Below, piece by piece: positions 18,962 through 27,605 of a DNA stretch of 64,000 nt. The first letter of the stretch is position 1. Every line of letters begins with the position of its first letter. A program made the position numbers and the translations under genes. Below the pieces are notes generated by a model. The model searched no databases and was not told the DNA's origin. It was given only the letters and a program-made list of their open reading frames with translations. Where the stretch lies: assembly GCF_018614875.1 (NCBI RefSeq), contig NZ_JAGGNW010000002.1, positions 186,001 to 250,000 on the forward strand, in the 5' to 3' direction. The DNA comes from Variovorax paradoxus (GTDB lineage Bacteria; Pseudomonadota; Gammaproteobacteria; Burkholderiales; Burkholderiaceae_C).

Positions 18962-20215
18962 ATGCAGGTTCTGATCCTCGGCAGCGGTGTCATCGGCACC
19001 TCGGTGGCGTACTACCTGGCGCGCGCCGGCCATGACGTGACGGTGCTCGAGCGCCAGCCGGCGCCCGCGCTCGAAACCAGCTTCGGCAATGCGGGCGAGG
19101 TTTCGCCAGGCTACTCCGCGCCATGGGCCGGGCCCGGCGTGCCGCTCAAGGCCATCAAGTGGATGCTCATGCAGCACAGCCCGCTGGTGATCAAGCCCAT
19201 GCTCGATCCGGCCATGTGGCGCTGGGGCTTGTCGATGCTGTGCAACTGCACGCAGGCGCGCTATGAGCTCAACAAGGGCCGCATGGTCCGGCTTGCCGAA
19301 TACAGCCGCGATTGCCTGAAGGCACTGCGCGCCGACACCGGCATCGCCTACGACGAGCGCATGCAGGGCACGCTGCAGCTGTTCCGCACGCAGCAGCAAC
19401 TCGACGGCACCTCGAAAGACGTCGAAGTGCTCAAGGCCTCGGGCGTGCCCTACCAGGTGCTCGACCGCGAAGGCTGCGTGCAGTACGAGCCTGCGCTTGC
19501 ATCGGTGAAGAACAAGTTCGTCGGCGGCCTGCGCCTGCCGGGCGACGAGACCGGCGACTGCTTCAAGTTCACGCAGGCGTTGGCCACGCTGGCCGAGGCG
19601 GCCGGCGCGAAGTTCCGCTTCGGCGTGGCCATCCAGTCCATCGAGCACAACGCTGGCGGCATCACCGCCGTGCGAACCGACGCCGGCAGCTTCACGGCAG
19701 ACCGCTACGTGGTGGCGCTGGGCAGCTACTCGCCGGCCATGGTCAAGCCGCTGGGCATCGATCTGCCGGTGTATCCGGTCAAGGGCTTCTCGATCACCGT
19801 GCCCATCTCCGATGCCAGCGGCGCGCCGGAATCCACCGTGATGGACGAGACCTTCAAGGTGGCCGTCACCCGGCTCGGCGACCGCATCCGCGTGGGCGGC
19901 ACCGCGCAGCTCTCGGGCTTCGACCTGCGGCTCGATGCGGGCCGGCGCGACACGCTCGAGCACGTCGTGACCGATCTGTTTCCGAAGGGCGGCAACGTGC
20001 GCGACGCCTCCTTCTGGACCGGCCTGCGTCCCATGACGCCCGACGGCACGCCGGTGGTCGGTGCCACGCGCATTCCCAACCTGATGCTGAGTACCGGCCA
20101 CGGCACGCTCGGCTGGACCATGGCGGCCGGCACGGGCCGTGTGATGGCCGACCTGATCGACGGCAGGGCGCCCGAGATCGACATGGAAGGGCTGACGGTG
20201 GCGCGCTACGGCTGA
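18962..20215 (+). CDS. dadA: D-amino acid dehydrogenase
   Basis: 417 residues (E. coli DadA 432). A membrane-associated flavoprotein that oxidises D-amino acids, chiefly D-alanine, to ketoacids and ammonia, passing electrons to the respiratory chain. The FAD motif [20 protein letters not shown] is at the N-terminus. [19 protein letters not shown] and the C-terminal [17 protein letters not shown] and [11 protein letters not shown] segments are diagnostic. A ribosome-binding site AAGGGGTTG precedes the start. It follows the reductase gene by 55 bp. Confidence 0.95.
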   Translation: MQVLILGSGVIGTSVAYYLARAGHDVTVLERQPAPALETSFGNAGEVSPGYSAPWAGPGVPLKAIKWMLMQHSPLVIKPMLDPAMWRWGLSMLCNCTQARYELNKGRMVRLAEYSRDCLKALRADTGIAYDERMQGTLQLFRTQQQLDGTSKDVEVLKASGVPYQVLDREGCVQYEPALASVKNKFVGGLRLPGDETGDCFKFTQALATLAEAAGAKFRFGVAIQSIEHNAGGITAVRTDAGSFTADRYVVALGSYSPAMVKPLGIDLPVYPVKGFSITVPISDASGAPESTVMDETFKVAVTRLGDRIRVGGTAQLSGFDLRLDAGRRDTLEHVVTDLFPKGGNVRDASFWTGLRPMTPDGTPVVGATRIPNLMLSTGHGTLGWTMAAGTGRVMADLIDGRAPEIDMEGLTVARYG

Positions 20216-20808
20216 GCCGTCTCCTCGCATGGTGTGGCTGTTCGGTCACAGTGAATGCCTGCGGCATTCATGCGCGATGCATCGCATGCGCGGCATCCGC
20301 AAAACCATCTTCGTACCGCACGGCACACAACTGGCGCAGTGACTCCATTCGGCCTATCGCGCGCGAACATTTTGAGAGGGAAAAGTTCCGCGATCCGTTG
20401 AGCGCATGTGTGCGATCAGATAAAACTGTGCGCACATCAATGGACGAGGGAATGCGCGTGAAACCAACGACAAGCGCCGCAGAAAGTCTTGCCATCGCCG
20501 ACGTGGCCCGCGCCGCCCACGTTGCGCGAAAACGCACCCCGCCGACGCCCGGGCACTGAACGCAAGCGTTCGCACTACAAGCCCGCGTCCGCATCCCATC
20601 ACCCCGCGTCTTGACGGGAATGGAAGCTCTTACGCCCCGCATCCTGGGACCACCGCCTTGCGCGCGGTGTGATCCAGCATGACTGTGTGGTCCTGACGAA
20701 CGGCAGCGTTCGCCGGGAGGGCGCGCGCGTCTCGCGCATCGCCGGCTATCCGCCGGTGCATGCGGGACGGCGCATGTTTCTTCTTACCAAGAGTACCCAG
20801 AGGCGATC
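20216..20808. other. Gene-poor interval with inverted repeats
   Basis: About 590 bp with no convincing gene. An 8-bp stem TGAATGCC/GGCATTCA (20252-20270) directly follows dadA, then a 12-bp palindrome GCGATGCATCGC (20274-20285); neither has a T-run. Further on, TGTGCGCACA at 20431 is a perfect palindrome next to a weak promoter-like TTGAGC...TAAAAC. A 39-codon ORF (20440-20559, MDEGMRVKPTTSAAESLAIA) is possible but unsupported. Confidence 0.5.
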
Positions 20809-23034
20809 ATGAAAAAATTCAGTACACCCGTCGTCAATCATCTTGCCATCACGGCAGTGACCCTTGCCGTGCTGACGGCATGCGGCGGCGGTGGAGACAG
20901 CGGTGGCGGCGGTTCGTTCGGAGGCACGGGCGCAAGTCTCGGTGCAACGTCGGGGCCTGTTGCTTCCGCCCCTTCGTCCGACGCCACCGCGAAGGCGCCC
21001 GACGATGGCGCGCCTACCGTGGCGGCGGTCGACCGGTCCGTGAAGCCGATGGAGCTGCCCGATACCGTCTGGCCGATCAACTACAAGCTGTGGTTCAGGC
21101 CCGATGCGGCGCTCAAGACCTTCGTGGGCCGCGGCGACGTGGAGATCGAGGTGCTCAAGCCGGTGGATGCCATCGTCGTTGCCGCGCACAACCTGAAGTT
21201 CGCGAACGGCCGCACCACCTTGCGCAAGATGTCGAATCCTTCGGAGGTGATCCCGCTGATTCCCACGCCGCAGACACTGGGCGACTTCGTGCAGCTGCGG
21301 CGCAACGACGGGCAGATCGCCAAGGGCAAGTACCTGCTGCACATGGAGTGGGACGGCAAGATCCAGTTCTCCGACGCGGAATACTGCCCGCCCGACGAGA
21401 TGGCCCGCAATCCGTTCTGCTCGGCCGCCACCGGCGTCTTCAAGGTGGGCCTTTCCACGCCCGAGGGCGTGAGCAGCGATGCCATCGTGACGCAGGGCGA
21501 AACCAACTATGCGCGGCAGTGGTTCCCGGGCTGGGACGAACCGGCCTTCCGCCACACCTTCGAGATTTCCGCCGAGGTGCCGGGCGACTGGCAGACCGTG
21601 TCGAACGCTGCGCAGAAGTCGGCCGTCAAGCTGCCCGACGGCTACCAGCAGGTGTCGTTCGAGAAGACGCCTTCGATGCCGATGTATCTCACCTTCTTCG
21701 GTGGCGGCAAGTTCGACATTCTCTCGGACACCTTCAAGAGCCCGCTCGACGGCAGCGAGATGCCGCTGCGCTGGTTCACGCCGCCGGGCCGCTCCACCTG
21801 GGCCACCTTTGCGATGGAGTGGACCAAGGTGGCGATGGACTACTACTACAACTACACCGGCATTGCGCTGCCGTTCAAGAAGTTCGACACCGTCGCGGCC
21901 AACGACAGCTACGACAACAAGCCCAACACCGGCTTCGGCGGCATGGAGAACTGGGGTTCCATCTTCGAGTTTGCCGACCGCGTGCTGACCAAGCCGGGCG
22001 AAACGCCCACGCTGTATTCGGTGACGGTGGTGACGCACGAGATCGCGCACCAATGGTTCGGCGACCTCGTCACGCTCGACTGGTGGGACAACGTGTGGCT
22101 CAACGAATCGTTCGCGCGCTGGTTCGACCGCCGCACCACGATCAAATTCCACCCCGACTACTACAGCTTCTCCGACTACGTGCTGGACAAGCACACCGTG
22201 ATCGCGGCCGACCTGAAGAACACCGCGGTGCCGGTGCAGCGCAACCTCAACGACGCGGGTTCGTTCGGCTTCATCAGCCCGTCGATCTTCGTCTACAACA
22301 AGGGCAGCCACGTGCTGGAGACGGTGCAGAACTACATCGGCGAGGAGGCGATGCAGAAGGGCCTGCAGATCTACCTGAAGGACTATGCGTTCGGCAACGT
22401 CACGCCTTCGCGGCTGTGGACTTCGCTCGAGAAGGCGAGCGGTGGCAAGAAGGTGGCGGACATCGGCGACAGCTTCATCCGCCAGACCGGCGTGCCCCTT
22501 CTGACGGTGGATGCGCAATGCGCGGGCGACCGCACCTACGTGTCGATCAGCCAGGAATCGTTCCCGAACCAGAATGCCTATCCGGCCTCGGCGTGGACCA
22601 TTCCCGTGACGCTGGCCTATGGCGACACGATGGAACAGCGCAAGACCTTCGTCATGGCCACCAGCACCGCGCAACTGGATCTTCCGGGCTGCACCGCGGT
22701 GCTTGCGGGGCCCACCGGGCAGGACTACTACGTGAGCAACTACAGCACCCAGTCGTGGAGCGACCTGCTGGCCAAGGCGCAGAACTTCGCCGACAACAAG
22801 CCGCTGCTGCTCAACATCGAGCGCGATGCGTTTCGCCTGTTGAGCGTGGGGCGCATCACGCAGGCGCAGTACGACCAGATCAAGGGCGTGCTGAACCTGC
22901 CGGCGCCGCTGCTGGCGAAGACGCAACTGAGCCAGGAGAAGATGGCCGCGGTGGATGCCGGCGCGAAGGAGGAGTACCCGCACGCGCTGCGCTTCCAGGG
23001 CAGCCTGAAGCTGCGCGGCAATGAGAAGCGCTGA
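20809..23034 (+). CDS. M1 family aminopeptidase, predicted lipoprotein
   Basis: 741 residues. A gluzincin metalloprotease that removes N-terminal residues from peptides. The zinc motif HEIAHQWFG (about residue 410) is followed after 18 residues by the third ligand Glu in LNESFARWF. The exopeptidase motif GGMENWGS precedes it. The N-terminus is a lipoprotein signal with lipobox LTAC (Cys near residue 25) and then a Gly/Ser/Ala-rich linker, so the enzyme should be anchored in the outer envelope, facing the periplasm or outside. The Ser in NESFA replaces the more common Gly. The small lipoprotein gene follows at once. Confidence 0.9.
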   Translation: MKKFSTPVVNHLAITAVTLAVLTACGGGGDSGGGGSFGGTGASLGATSGPVASAPSSDATAKAPDDGAPTVAAVDRSVKPMELPDTVWPINYKLWFRPDAALKTFVGRGDVEIEVLKPVDAIVVAAHNLKFANGRTTLRKMSNPSEVIPLIPTPQTLGDFVQLRRNDGQIAKGKYLLHMEWDGKIQFSDAEYCPPDEMARNPFCSAATGVFKVGLSTPEGVSSDAIVTQGETNYARQWFPGWDEPAFRHTFEISAEVPGDWQTVSNAAQKSAVKLPDGYQQVSFEKTPSMPMYLTFFGGGKFDILSDTFKSPLDGSEMPLRWFTPPGRSTWATFAMEWTKVAMDYYYNYTGIALPFKKFDTVAANDSYDNKPNTGFGGMENWGSIFEFADRVLTKPGETPTLYSVTVVTHEIAHQWFGDLVTLDWWDNVWLNESFARWFDRRTTIKFHPDYYSFSDYVLDKHTVIAADLKNTAVPVQRNLNDAGSFGFISPSIFVYNKGSHVLETVQNYIGEEAMQKGLQIYLKDYAFGNVTPSRLWTSLEKASGGKKVADIGDSFIRQTGVPLLTVDAQCAGDRTYVSISQESFPNQNAYPASAWTIPVTLAYGDTMEQRKTFVMATSTAQLDLPGCTAVLAGPTGQDYYVSNYSTQSWSDLLAKAQNFADNKPLLLNIERDAFRLLSVGRITQAQYDQIKGVLNLPAPLLAKTQLSQEKMAAVDAGAKEEYPHALRFQGSLKLRGNEKR

Positions 23035-23038
23035 GACC

Positions 23039-23470
23039 ATGACTCACACCATGACCCTCATCGACACCCTGCTGAAATACGCCGTGGCAGGCGCTTGCGC
23101 CTCGCTGCTGCTGGCCGGCTGCGGCGCGGGCGGCGGACCCGAGGCCCAACTGGTCGGCGTCTATGCGGTCAAGCGAAACGGCGCGCTGAAGGAAGTCGTG
23201 AAGATCGAGCGGCAGGACGGCCGCTACATCATGCGCGACAAGGTGCGCACGGCCGAGTGGAGCGAGCCCAAGATGCAGATGCAGCCGGTGACGCGCGAGC
23301 GCTGGACCAAGATCACCACCGACACCGGGAACACCGCCTTCGTCGGCGTGTCGAGCGACCAGCTCGCCATCTTCAAGGTGCCGCCGGGGTGGGCGAAGAA
23401 CAGCTTCAAGACGGAGACCGGCTACTTCCTGTTCTATTCGCAGGGGCCGGTGGAAGCCTACAAGCTGTGA
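23039..23470 (+). CDS. Small predicted lipoprotein
   Basis: About 143 residues with a signal peptide ending in the lipobox LLAGC and no known domain. The mature part is basic and rich in beta strands (VGVYAVKRNGALKEVVKIER, then RYIMRDKVRTAEW). The start is ambiguous: ATG codons at 23021, 23039 and 23051 are in frame, and 23051 gives the most typical signal peptide. The first of these overlaps the peptidase gene, so the pair is probably cotranscribed. Function unknown. Confidence 0.7.
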   Translation: MTHTMTLIDTLLKYAVAGACASLLLAGCGAGGGPEAQLVGVYAVKRNGALKEVVKIERQDGRYIMRDKVRTAEWSEPKMQMQPVTRERWTKITTDTGNTAFVGVSSDQLAIFKVPPGWAKNSFKTETGYFLFYSQGPVEAYKL

Positions 23471-23544
23471 TGCGCAAGGCACCCCATCGACGGGATCGTT
23501 GGACAGAGCAGTGGTTGATCAGCGATGCACGAGCAGCGCGCCCA

Positions 23545-23695
23545 GTGCACAGGGCATCGGGTGCTCCCCGCAGCGAAATAAAGGAGGAGGCCGAAGGCCG
23601 GGGGACATTCGCGGAGGGGAGTACCCGGTGGCCTGTGCACGCGCCCTGGACAAGAGCGCCAAGAACAAAAGCGCCAAAAGCAAGAGCGCCCTGAA
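23545..23695. repeat. Dispersed palindromic repeat, copy 1, with 15-bp tandem units
   Basis: A right half of 50 bp (23599-23648) is identical to 38193-38242; allowing one mismatch the match extends to 23657. Its inner part (23607-23640) is mirrored, imperfectly, by an inverted left arm at 23545-23578, so the whole could fold as a long hairpin. Directly after it come three 15-bp tandem units of the type CAARAGCGCC plus 5 bp (23651, 23666, 23681). The element fills the gap between two convergent genes. Confidence 0.8.
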
Positions 23696-23699
23696 CAAA

Positions 23700-24470
23700 C
23701 TACAGCACAGGATTCGTCGAAGCCGGCGCCACGATCGCGCCTTCGATGCCGTGGCGCTTCAGCGCATCGGCGACGAAGCCACTCGCCTTCATCTCCTCGA
23801 CGAAGGCCGCGAGCATCGCCTGGGCCTGCGCACCGCGGCTCGCGGGCATGCCCATGGCCTGCTGGATCACCATGAAGCGGCCGGGCAGCACGCGCACGCC
23901 CGGTTCGCGCCCTGCCTCGGCTTCGAGCAACTGGCGAATGCCGGCGGCCACTTCGACCTCGCCCGAACGCAGCGCCGCCAGCGCCGCGGCCGCGCCCTGG
24001 AGTCGGACGATGCCGGCCTGCTGGATCTCGCGCGTGAGGAACAGGTCGTAGGCGCTGCCCGCACCGACCGAGATGCGATGGCCCGCGCGATCGACCTGCG
24101 CGTTGTCGGTGAGCTCCGACGGCTCGCGCACGAGATAGCTGCCCTCGATCAATACGTAAGGCGCGGTGAAGAGCAGCCCTTCGCTGCGCGCGGGGTCGAT
24201 CGCGAAGAAACCGATGTCGGCCTTCTCGTTTTTTACCGCGTCGACCGATGCCGCCGCCTTCTCGAACACCACCAACTCGGCGCCCACGCCGAGCCGGCGC
24301 GCGAACTCGCGCGCGAGATCGATGGACACACCCACCGGCTCCCCCCTGGCCGCATCCTTGTTCGCGAGGATCGGGTTGCCGAGGTTGATCGACGCGCGCA
24401 GCGTGCCGCTGGGCGCGAAGGCGTGGACATGAGCGGGGGCAATGGGCTTGGGCTGGGTCATGGCATCCAT
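23700..24470 (-). CDS. Amino-acid ABC-type solute-binding protein (family 3) without a signal peptide
   Basis: 256 residues of the SBP_bac_3 fold: GTLRASINLGNPILANKD, then PVGVSIDLAREFARRLGV, KADIGFFAIDPAR and FTAPYVLIEGSYLV. Such proteins normally bind polar amino acids in the periplasm for ABC import. The visible N-terminus (MDAMTQPKPIAPAHVHAF) is not a signal peptide and no in-frame upstream extension supplies one. The product may be cytoplasmic, perhaps a sensor or enzyme-like derivative. No permease or ATPase gene is nearby. A start at the second Met (24461) is possible. Confidence 0.82.
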   Translation of the reverse strand: MDAMTQPKPIAPAHVHAFAPSGTLRASINLGNPILANKDAARGEPVGVSIDLAREFARRLGVGAELVVFEKAAASVDAVKNEKADIGFFAIDPARSEGLLFTAPYVLIEGSYLVREPSELTDNAQVDRAGHRISVGAGSAYDLFLTREIQQAGIVRLQGAAAALAALRSGEVEVAAGIRQLLEAEAGREPGVRVLPGRFMVIQQAMGMPASRGAQAQAMLAAFVEEMKASGFVADALKRHGIEGAIVAPASTNPVL

Positions 24471-24532
24471 CGTTCCGGGAAGATGATGGGTGCCAGTTTA
24501 CCGATGACCCGCCGCGTCACCTCATCGCCGCG

Positions 24533-25351
24533 TCAGCGTGCCGTCAGCGGCTCCAGGCCCGTCTTCGCGATGGTCGGCGCGGCCTCGGGCGAGTTGAGAT
24601 AGCGGATCAGCTGGCGCGCCGCATCGGGCTGCTTCGAGGCGGTGGCGATGCCGGCCGAGAACACCGTCACGCGCTGTAGCTCCGCCGGCAGCGGGCCGAT
24701 GTAGTCGATGCCCGCGATCGGCAGCAGTTCGCTCACCTGCTGCAGCCCCAGCGCCGCGTCGCCGCGCGCCACCACGGTGCCCACGCGCTCGCTCAGGATG
24801 CGCTTGCTCTTGGGCTTGACCTGGTCCTCGATGCCGAGCTTCTTGAGCAGCTCGGTTTCGTAGTAGGTGCCGCTGGCACTGGCCGAGTAGGCGATGGAAG
24901 GCGCTGCGAGCAACGTGCGCTTGAGCGCGTCGACCGTTGCGATGTCGGGCTTGGGTGCGCCCTTGCGCACCGCAAAGCCGATGGCCGAGCGCACCAGGTC
25001 GACCTGGCTGCCGGCCACCACCTTGCCTTGCGCCACCAGTGCATCGAGCGCGGGCCGCGCGAGGATCACCACGTCTGCCGGCTCGCTGCGCGACAGCCGG
25101 CTCGGAATGGAGTCTTCGGCATTGCCCATGGAAGCGCCATACGCGGTCTTGACCGTGCGGCCGCTGCTGCGTTCGAAGCTGGGACGCAGTTCGTTGTACG
25201 CGGCCGTGAAGCCGCCCGAGGTCATCACGTGGATGTCGCCGGCAGCGGGCGGCCGATTGCCGAAGCTGCCGCATCCGGCAAGAACGGCCGCTGCGGCCAG
25301 TAGGCTGGCGCGGCGGGTCAGACGGTCGAACGAGAAGGTCTGGGTCTTCAT
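24533..25351 (-). CDS. ModA-like substrate-binding lipoprotein
   Basis: 272 residues. It has a signal peptide with lipobox VLAGC (Cys about residue 27), then a molybdate-type binding fold (IHVMTSGGFTAAYNELRPSF, PADVVILARPALDALVAQGK, and a C-terminal IRYLNSPEAAPTIAKTGLEP). Related orphan ModA-like proteins lack the transport genes, as here, and their ligand is usually not molybdate. A ribosome-binding site GGAGA precedes the ATG at 25351. It lies 62 bp upstream of the other orphan binding protein in the same direction, so the two may be cotranscribed. Confidence 0.82.
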   Translation of the reverse strand: MKTQTFSFDRLTRRASLLAAAAVLAGCGSFGNRPPAAGDIHVMTSGGFTAAYNELRPSFERSSGRTVKTAYGASMGNAEDSIPSRLSRSEPADVVILARPALDALVAQGKVVAGSQVDLVRSAIGFAVRKGAPKPDIATVDALKRTLLAAPSIAYSASASGTYYETELLKKLGIEDQVKPKSKRILSERVGTVVARGDAALGLQQVSELLPIAGIDYIGPLPAELQRVTVFSAGIATASKQPDAARQLIRYLNSPEAAPTIAKTGLEPLTAR

Positions 25352-25487
25352 GGTGTCTCCTGATGAATCACCTCATCCTAGGCAGCGAGGCTGTCAATCG
25401 GCCTTCAGCGCCTTCGGGGTAAACACCAGGGCCCGTGGCCCGGCTGGCAGAATCCGGAGGAAGTGGCCCTGCTGCTTTTTCAAACCA

Positions 25488-26261
25488 ATGACCTACCTTC
25501 GCAGCGTGCTCTTCGAAAGCGGCTCCGTCAGCTGCCAGCTTGCCACGCTGGATACGGCCGAACCAGGCTGGAGTCCGCCTTATCGCGTGCAGGGGCCCCG
25601 CCTGCTGCTGCCGCTGACCCAGCGCTTCGAATGTCGTCTTGATGCGGATGCCTTCGTCTGCGATCCGGCGGCCGCGCTGTGGCTGTCGCCCGATGGGCCC
25701 TACCAGTTGAAGCACCCGATGGCGGGCCAGAGGAGCGTGGTCCTCACGCTCGCCGAAGATCTGGCGCCCTCGGGCAGGTCCTGCCTGCCGCTGGGCAGCC
25801 AGGTGCTTCTGCGCCAATGCCTGCAGGCCCATGCGATGCAGGCCATCGATGCGCTCGAAATGCAGGAACACCTTGTCGGATTGATCCAGAGCGTGCGGCC
25901 AGCCGATCGGCCGGGCCCATCGAAGATCCATCGTGCGGTCGAACGCGCCCGCGACTACATCGCCGCCGCGCCGGAGCGCAGCGACACGCTCGACGAGATT
26001 GCCAAGGCGGTCCACTGCTCGGCATTCCATCTGGCGCGCCGGTTCCGCATGCATACGGGAATGAGCCTGCACGGCTTGCGCAATCAGTTGCGCATGACGC
26101 TTGCGCTCGATCGCCTGCGCGAAGGCGAGCCAAGCATCAGCGCGCTTGCAGCCGACCTGGGCTTTGCAAGCCATGCGCACTTCACGGTGGCATTTCGGCG
26201 CGCCTTCGGCATGGCGCCGAGCCAGATGCGCACGAATCTGGAAGCGCGCCGCCTGCATTGA
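25488..26261 (+). CDS. AraC-family transcriptional regulator
   Basis: 257 residues. The C-terminal 100 residues contain the double HTH of AraC proteins (DEIAKAVHCSAFHLARRFRM and ISALAADLGFASHAHFTVAF). The N-terminal part (LPLTQRFECRLDADAFVCDP) looks like a degenerate cupin sensor. The ATG at 25488 opens the conserved part; the longer frame upstream overlaps the divergent ModA-like gene. It is 37 bp ahead of the DMT exporter gene, which it probably regulates. Confidence 0.88.
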   Translation: MTYLRSVLFESGSVSCQLATLDTAEPGWSPPYRVQGPRLLLPLTQRFECRLDADAFVCDPAAALWLSPDGPYQLKHPMAGQRSVVLTLAEDLAPSGRSCLPLGSQVLLRQCLQAHAMQAIDALEMQEHLVGLIQSVRPADRPGPSKIHRAVERARDYIAAAPERSDTLDEIAKAVHCSAFHLARRFRMHTGMSLHGLRNQLRMTLALDRLREGEPSISALAADLGFASHAHFTVAFRRAFGMAPSQMRTNLEARRLH

Positions 26262-26298
26262 TCGAACACTGCATGCTTCGATTCAACGGAGCAAGCAG

Positions 26299-27210
26299 AT
26301 GATGGTCAATGTGCGCCTTTCAGCCGGCCTGGCCGCCGGTGTGGCCTCGGCGCTGATCGCGGGCATCTGGCAAGTCGCCACGCGCCACTCGACCACCACC
26401 ACGATCGCTCCGGCCGACCTGGCCATCCTGCGCTACGGCATACCGGCGATCGTGCTCATGCCTGTGTGGTTGCGCGTGGGGCTGCTGCCTCGCGGTGTGC
26501 CGCTCAGGTGGCTGGTCGGCATGGTGCTTGGCGCCGGACTGCCGTTCGGGCTGGTTGCGATGACCGGCACGAGGTTCGCCCCGTCGGCGCATATGGGTGT
26601 GTTCATGGCGGGCGCGTGTCCGCTCTTTGCCGCGGGCCTGGCCTGGATGCTCTGGCATGAGCGCCCCGACAGCCCGCGGGCGCTGGGGTTGGTGTTCCTT
26701 GCGGCGGGCATCGGCATCCTGGGCGCGGGCGCCTTCCGCGGCATCGACGCGGGCGCGTGGCGGGGCGATCTGCTCTTTCTTCTCGCGGCTGCGCTGTGGG
26801 CAGGCTTCACGCTGTCGTTCAGGCGTGCCGGCCTCGGCGCGTGGCAAGGCGCGGCGGTCGTCAATGCGTGGTCGGCGATCCTGCTCGTTCCGTGGCTGCT
26901 GTGGCGGGGCGGAACGGGCTTGCTGGATGCCCCGGTGCGCGACGTCTTGTGGCAGGCGCTGATGCAGGGTGCAGTCGCGGGATTGCTGGGACTGTGGATC
27001 TTCGGCGCTGCCGTCGCGCGCCTTGGCGCGTCGCAGGCGGCCGCATTCGGAGGACTGGCGCCGGTCTTCTCCGCATGGGGCGGATGGTGGTGGCTGGCCG
27101 AGCCGATCACGGGAATCGAGCAAATCGCAATCGCCAGCGCCGTGATCGGCGTGACGCTCGCAAGCGGTGCCTGCACGCGCGGTGCGCGCGTGGAATCAGC
27201 CGCGGGGTAG
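26299..27210 (+). CDS. EamA/DMT-superfamily transporter
   Basis: 303 residues with ten predicted membrane helices arranged as two EamA repeats of five, the usual drug/metabolite exporter architecture (PADLAILRYGIPAIVLMPVW; second repeat LLFLLAAALWAGFTLSFRRA). Substrate unknown; such proteins often export amino acids or related metabolites. It probably forms an operon with the AraC regulator. Its last 15 bp overlap the convergent small gene. Confidence 0.87.
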   Translation: MMVNVRLSAGLAAGVASALIAGIWQVATRHSTTTTIAPADLAILRYGIPAIVLMPVWLRVGLLPRGVPLRWLVGMVLGAGLPFGLVAMTGTRFAPSAHMGVFMAGACPLFAAGLAWMLWHERPDSPRALGLVFLAAGIGILGAGAFRGIDAGAWRGDLLFLLAAALWAGFTLSFRRAGLGAWQGAAVVNAWSAILLVPWLLWRGGTGLLDAPVRDVLWQALMQGAVAGLLGLWIFGAAVARLGASQAAAFGGLAPVFSAWGGWWWLAEPITGIEQIAIASAVIGVTLASGACTRGARVESAAG

Positions 27211-27480
27211 ATCGAACTCGCGCAGCATCACGGGTTCGATCGAGCCCTGCGCAACCCGGCGGCGCACGGCCGCTTCGAGCTGGTCCGCGTACTGCGCGTA
27301 GGTTTCCATCGGGTCGTCGCCCTGGGCGCCTGGACGGTAGCGGTAGTGCAGGATTTCCCTGCTGATGCTCGCGCCCATGGGATGGCCATCGATCGGCACC
27401 CAGAAGCGGACCGTGCCGGAGGCTTCGTGGAAGAAGGGAGGATCGACGGGCTGCGTCCCGGAGAGAGGCTGTTCAGGCAT
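27196..27480 (-). CDS. Small conserved-looking hypothetical protein
   Basis: 94 residues. After a Pro-rich start the sequence contains SGTVRFWVPIDGHPMGASIS, then a helix with YAQYADQLEAAVRRRVAQGS and the tail EPVMLREFDLPRG. The pattern resembles small DUF1488-like proteins, but the match is too weak to assert. It is convergent with and overlaps the end of the DMT exporter gene. Confidence 0.6.
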   Translation of the reverse strand: MPEQPLSGTQPVDPPFFHEASGTVRFWVPIDGHPMGASISREILHYRYRPGAQGDDPMETYAQYADQLEAAVRRRVAQGSIEPVMLREFDLPRG

Positions 27481-27605
27481 GGGATGTGTTCCGGTTCGAG
27501 GAGCCCCAGGATACGCTTCATCGAGTACCCCTTTTGCCTGGCGCCCGGACAGCCGTCGTTCGCTGGGCTTCCTGTTGTCCTACACGGGTGCATACTCCGT
27601 CCAGC

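Noticed and set aside
23499..24602. A 367-codon ORF reading through the repeat and tandem units
   Set aside because: It is antisense to the solute-binding protein gene and its start lies in repetitive DNA.
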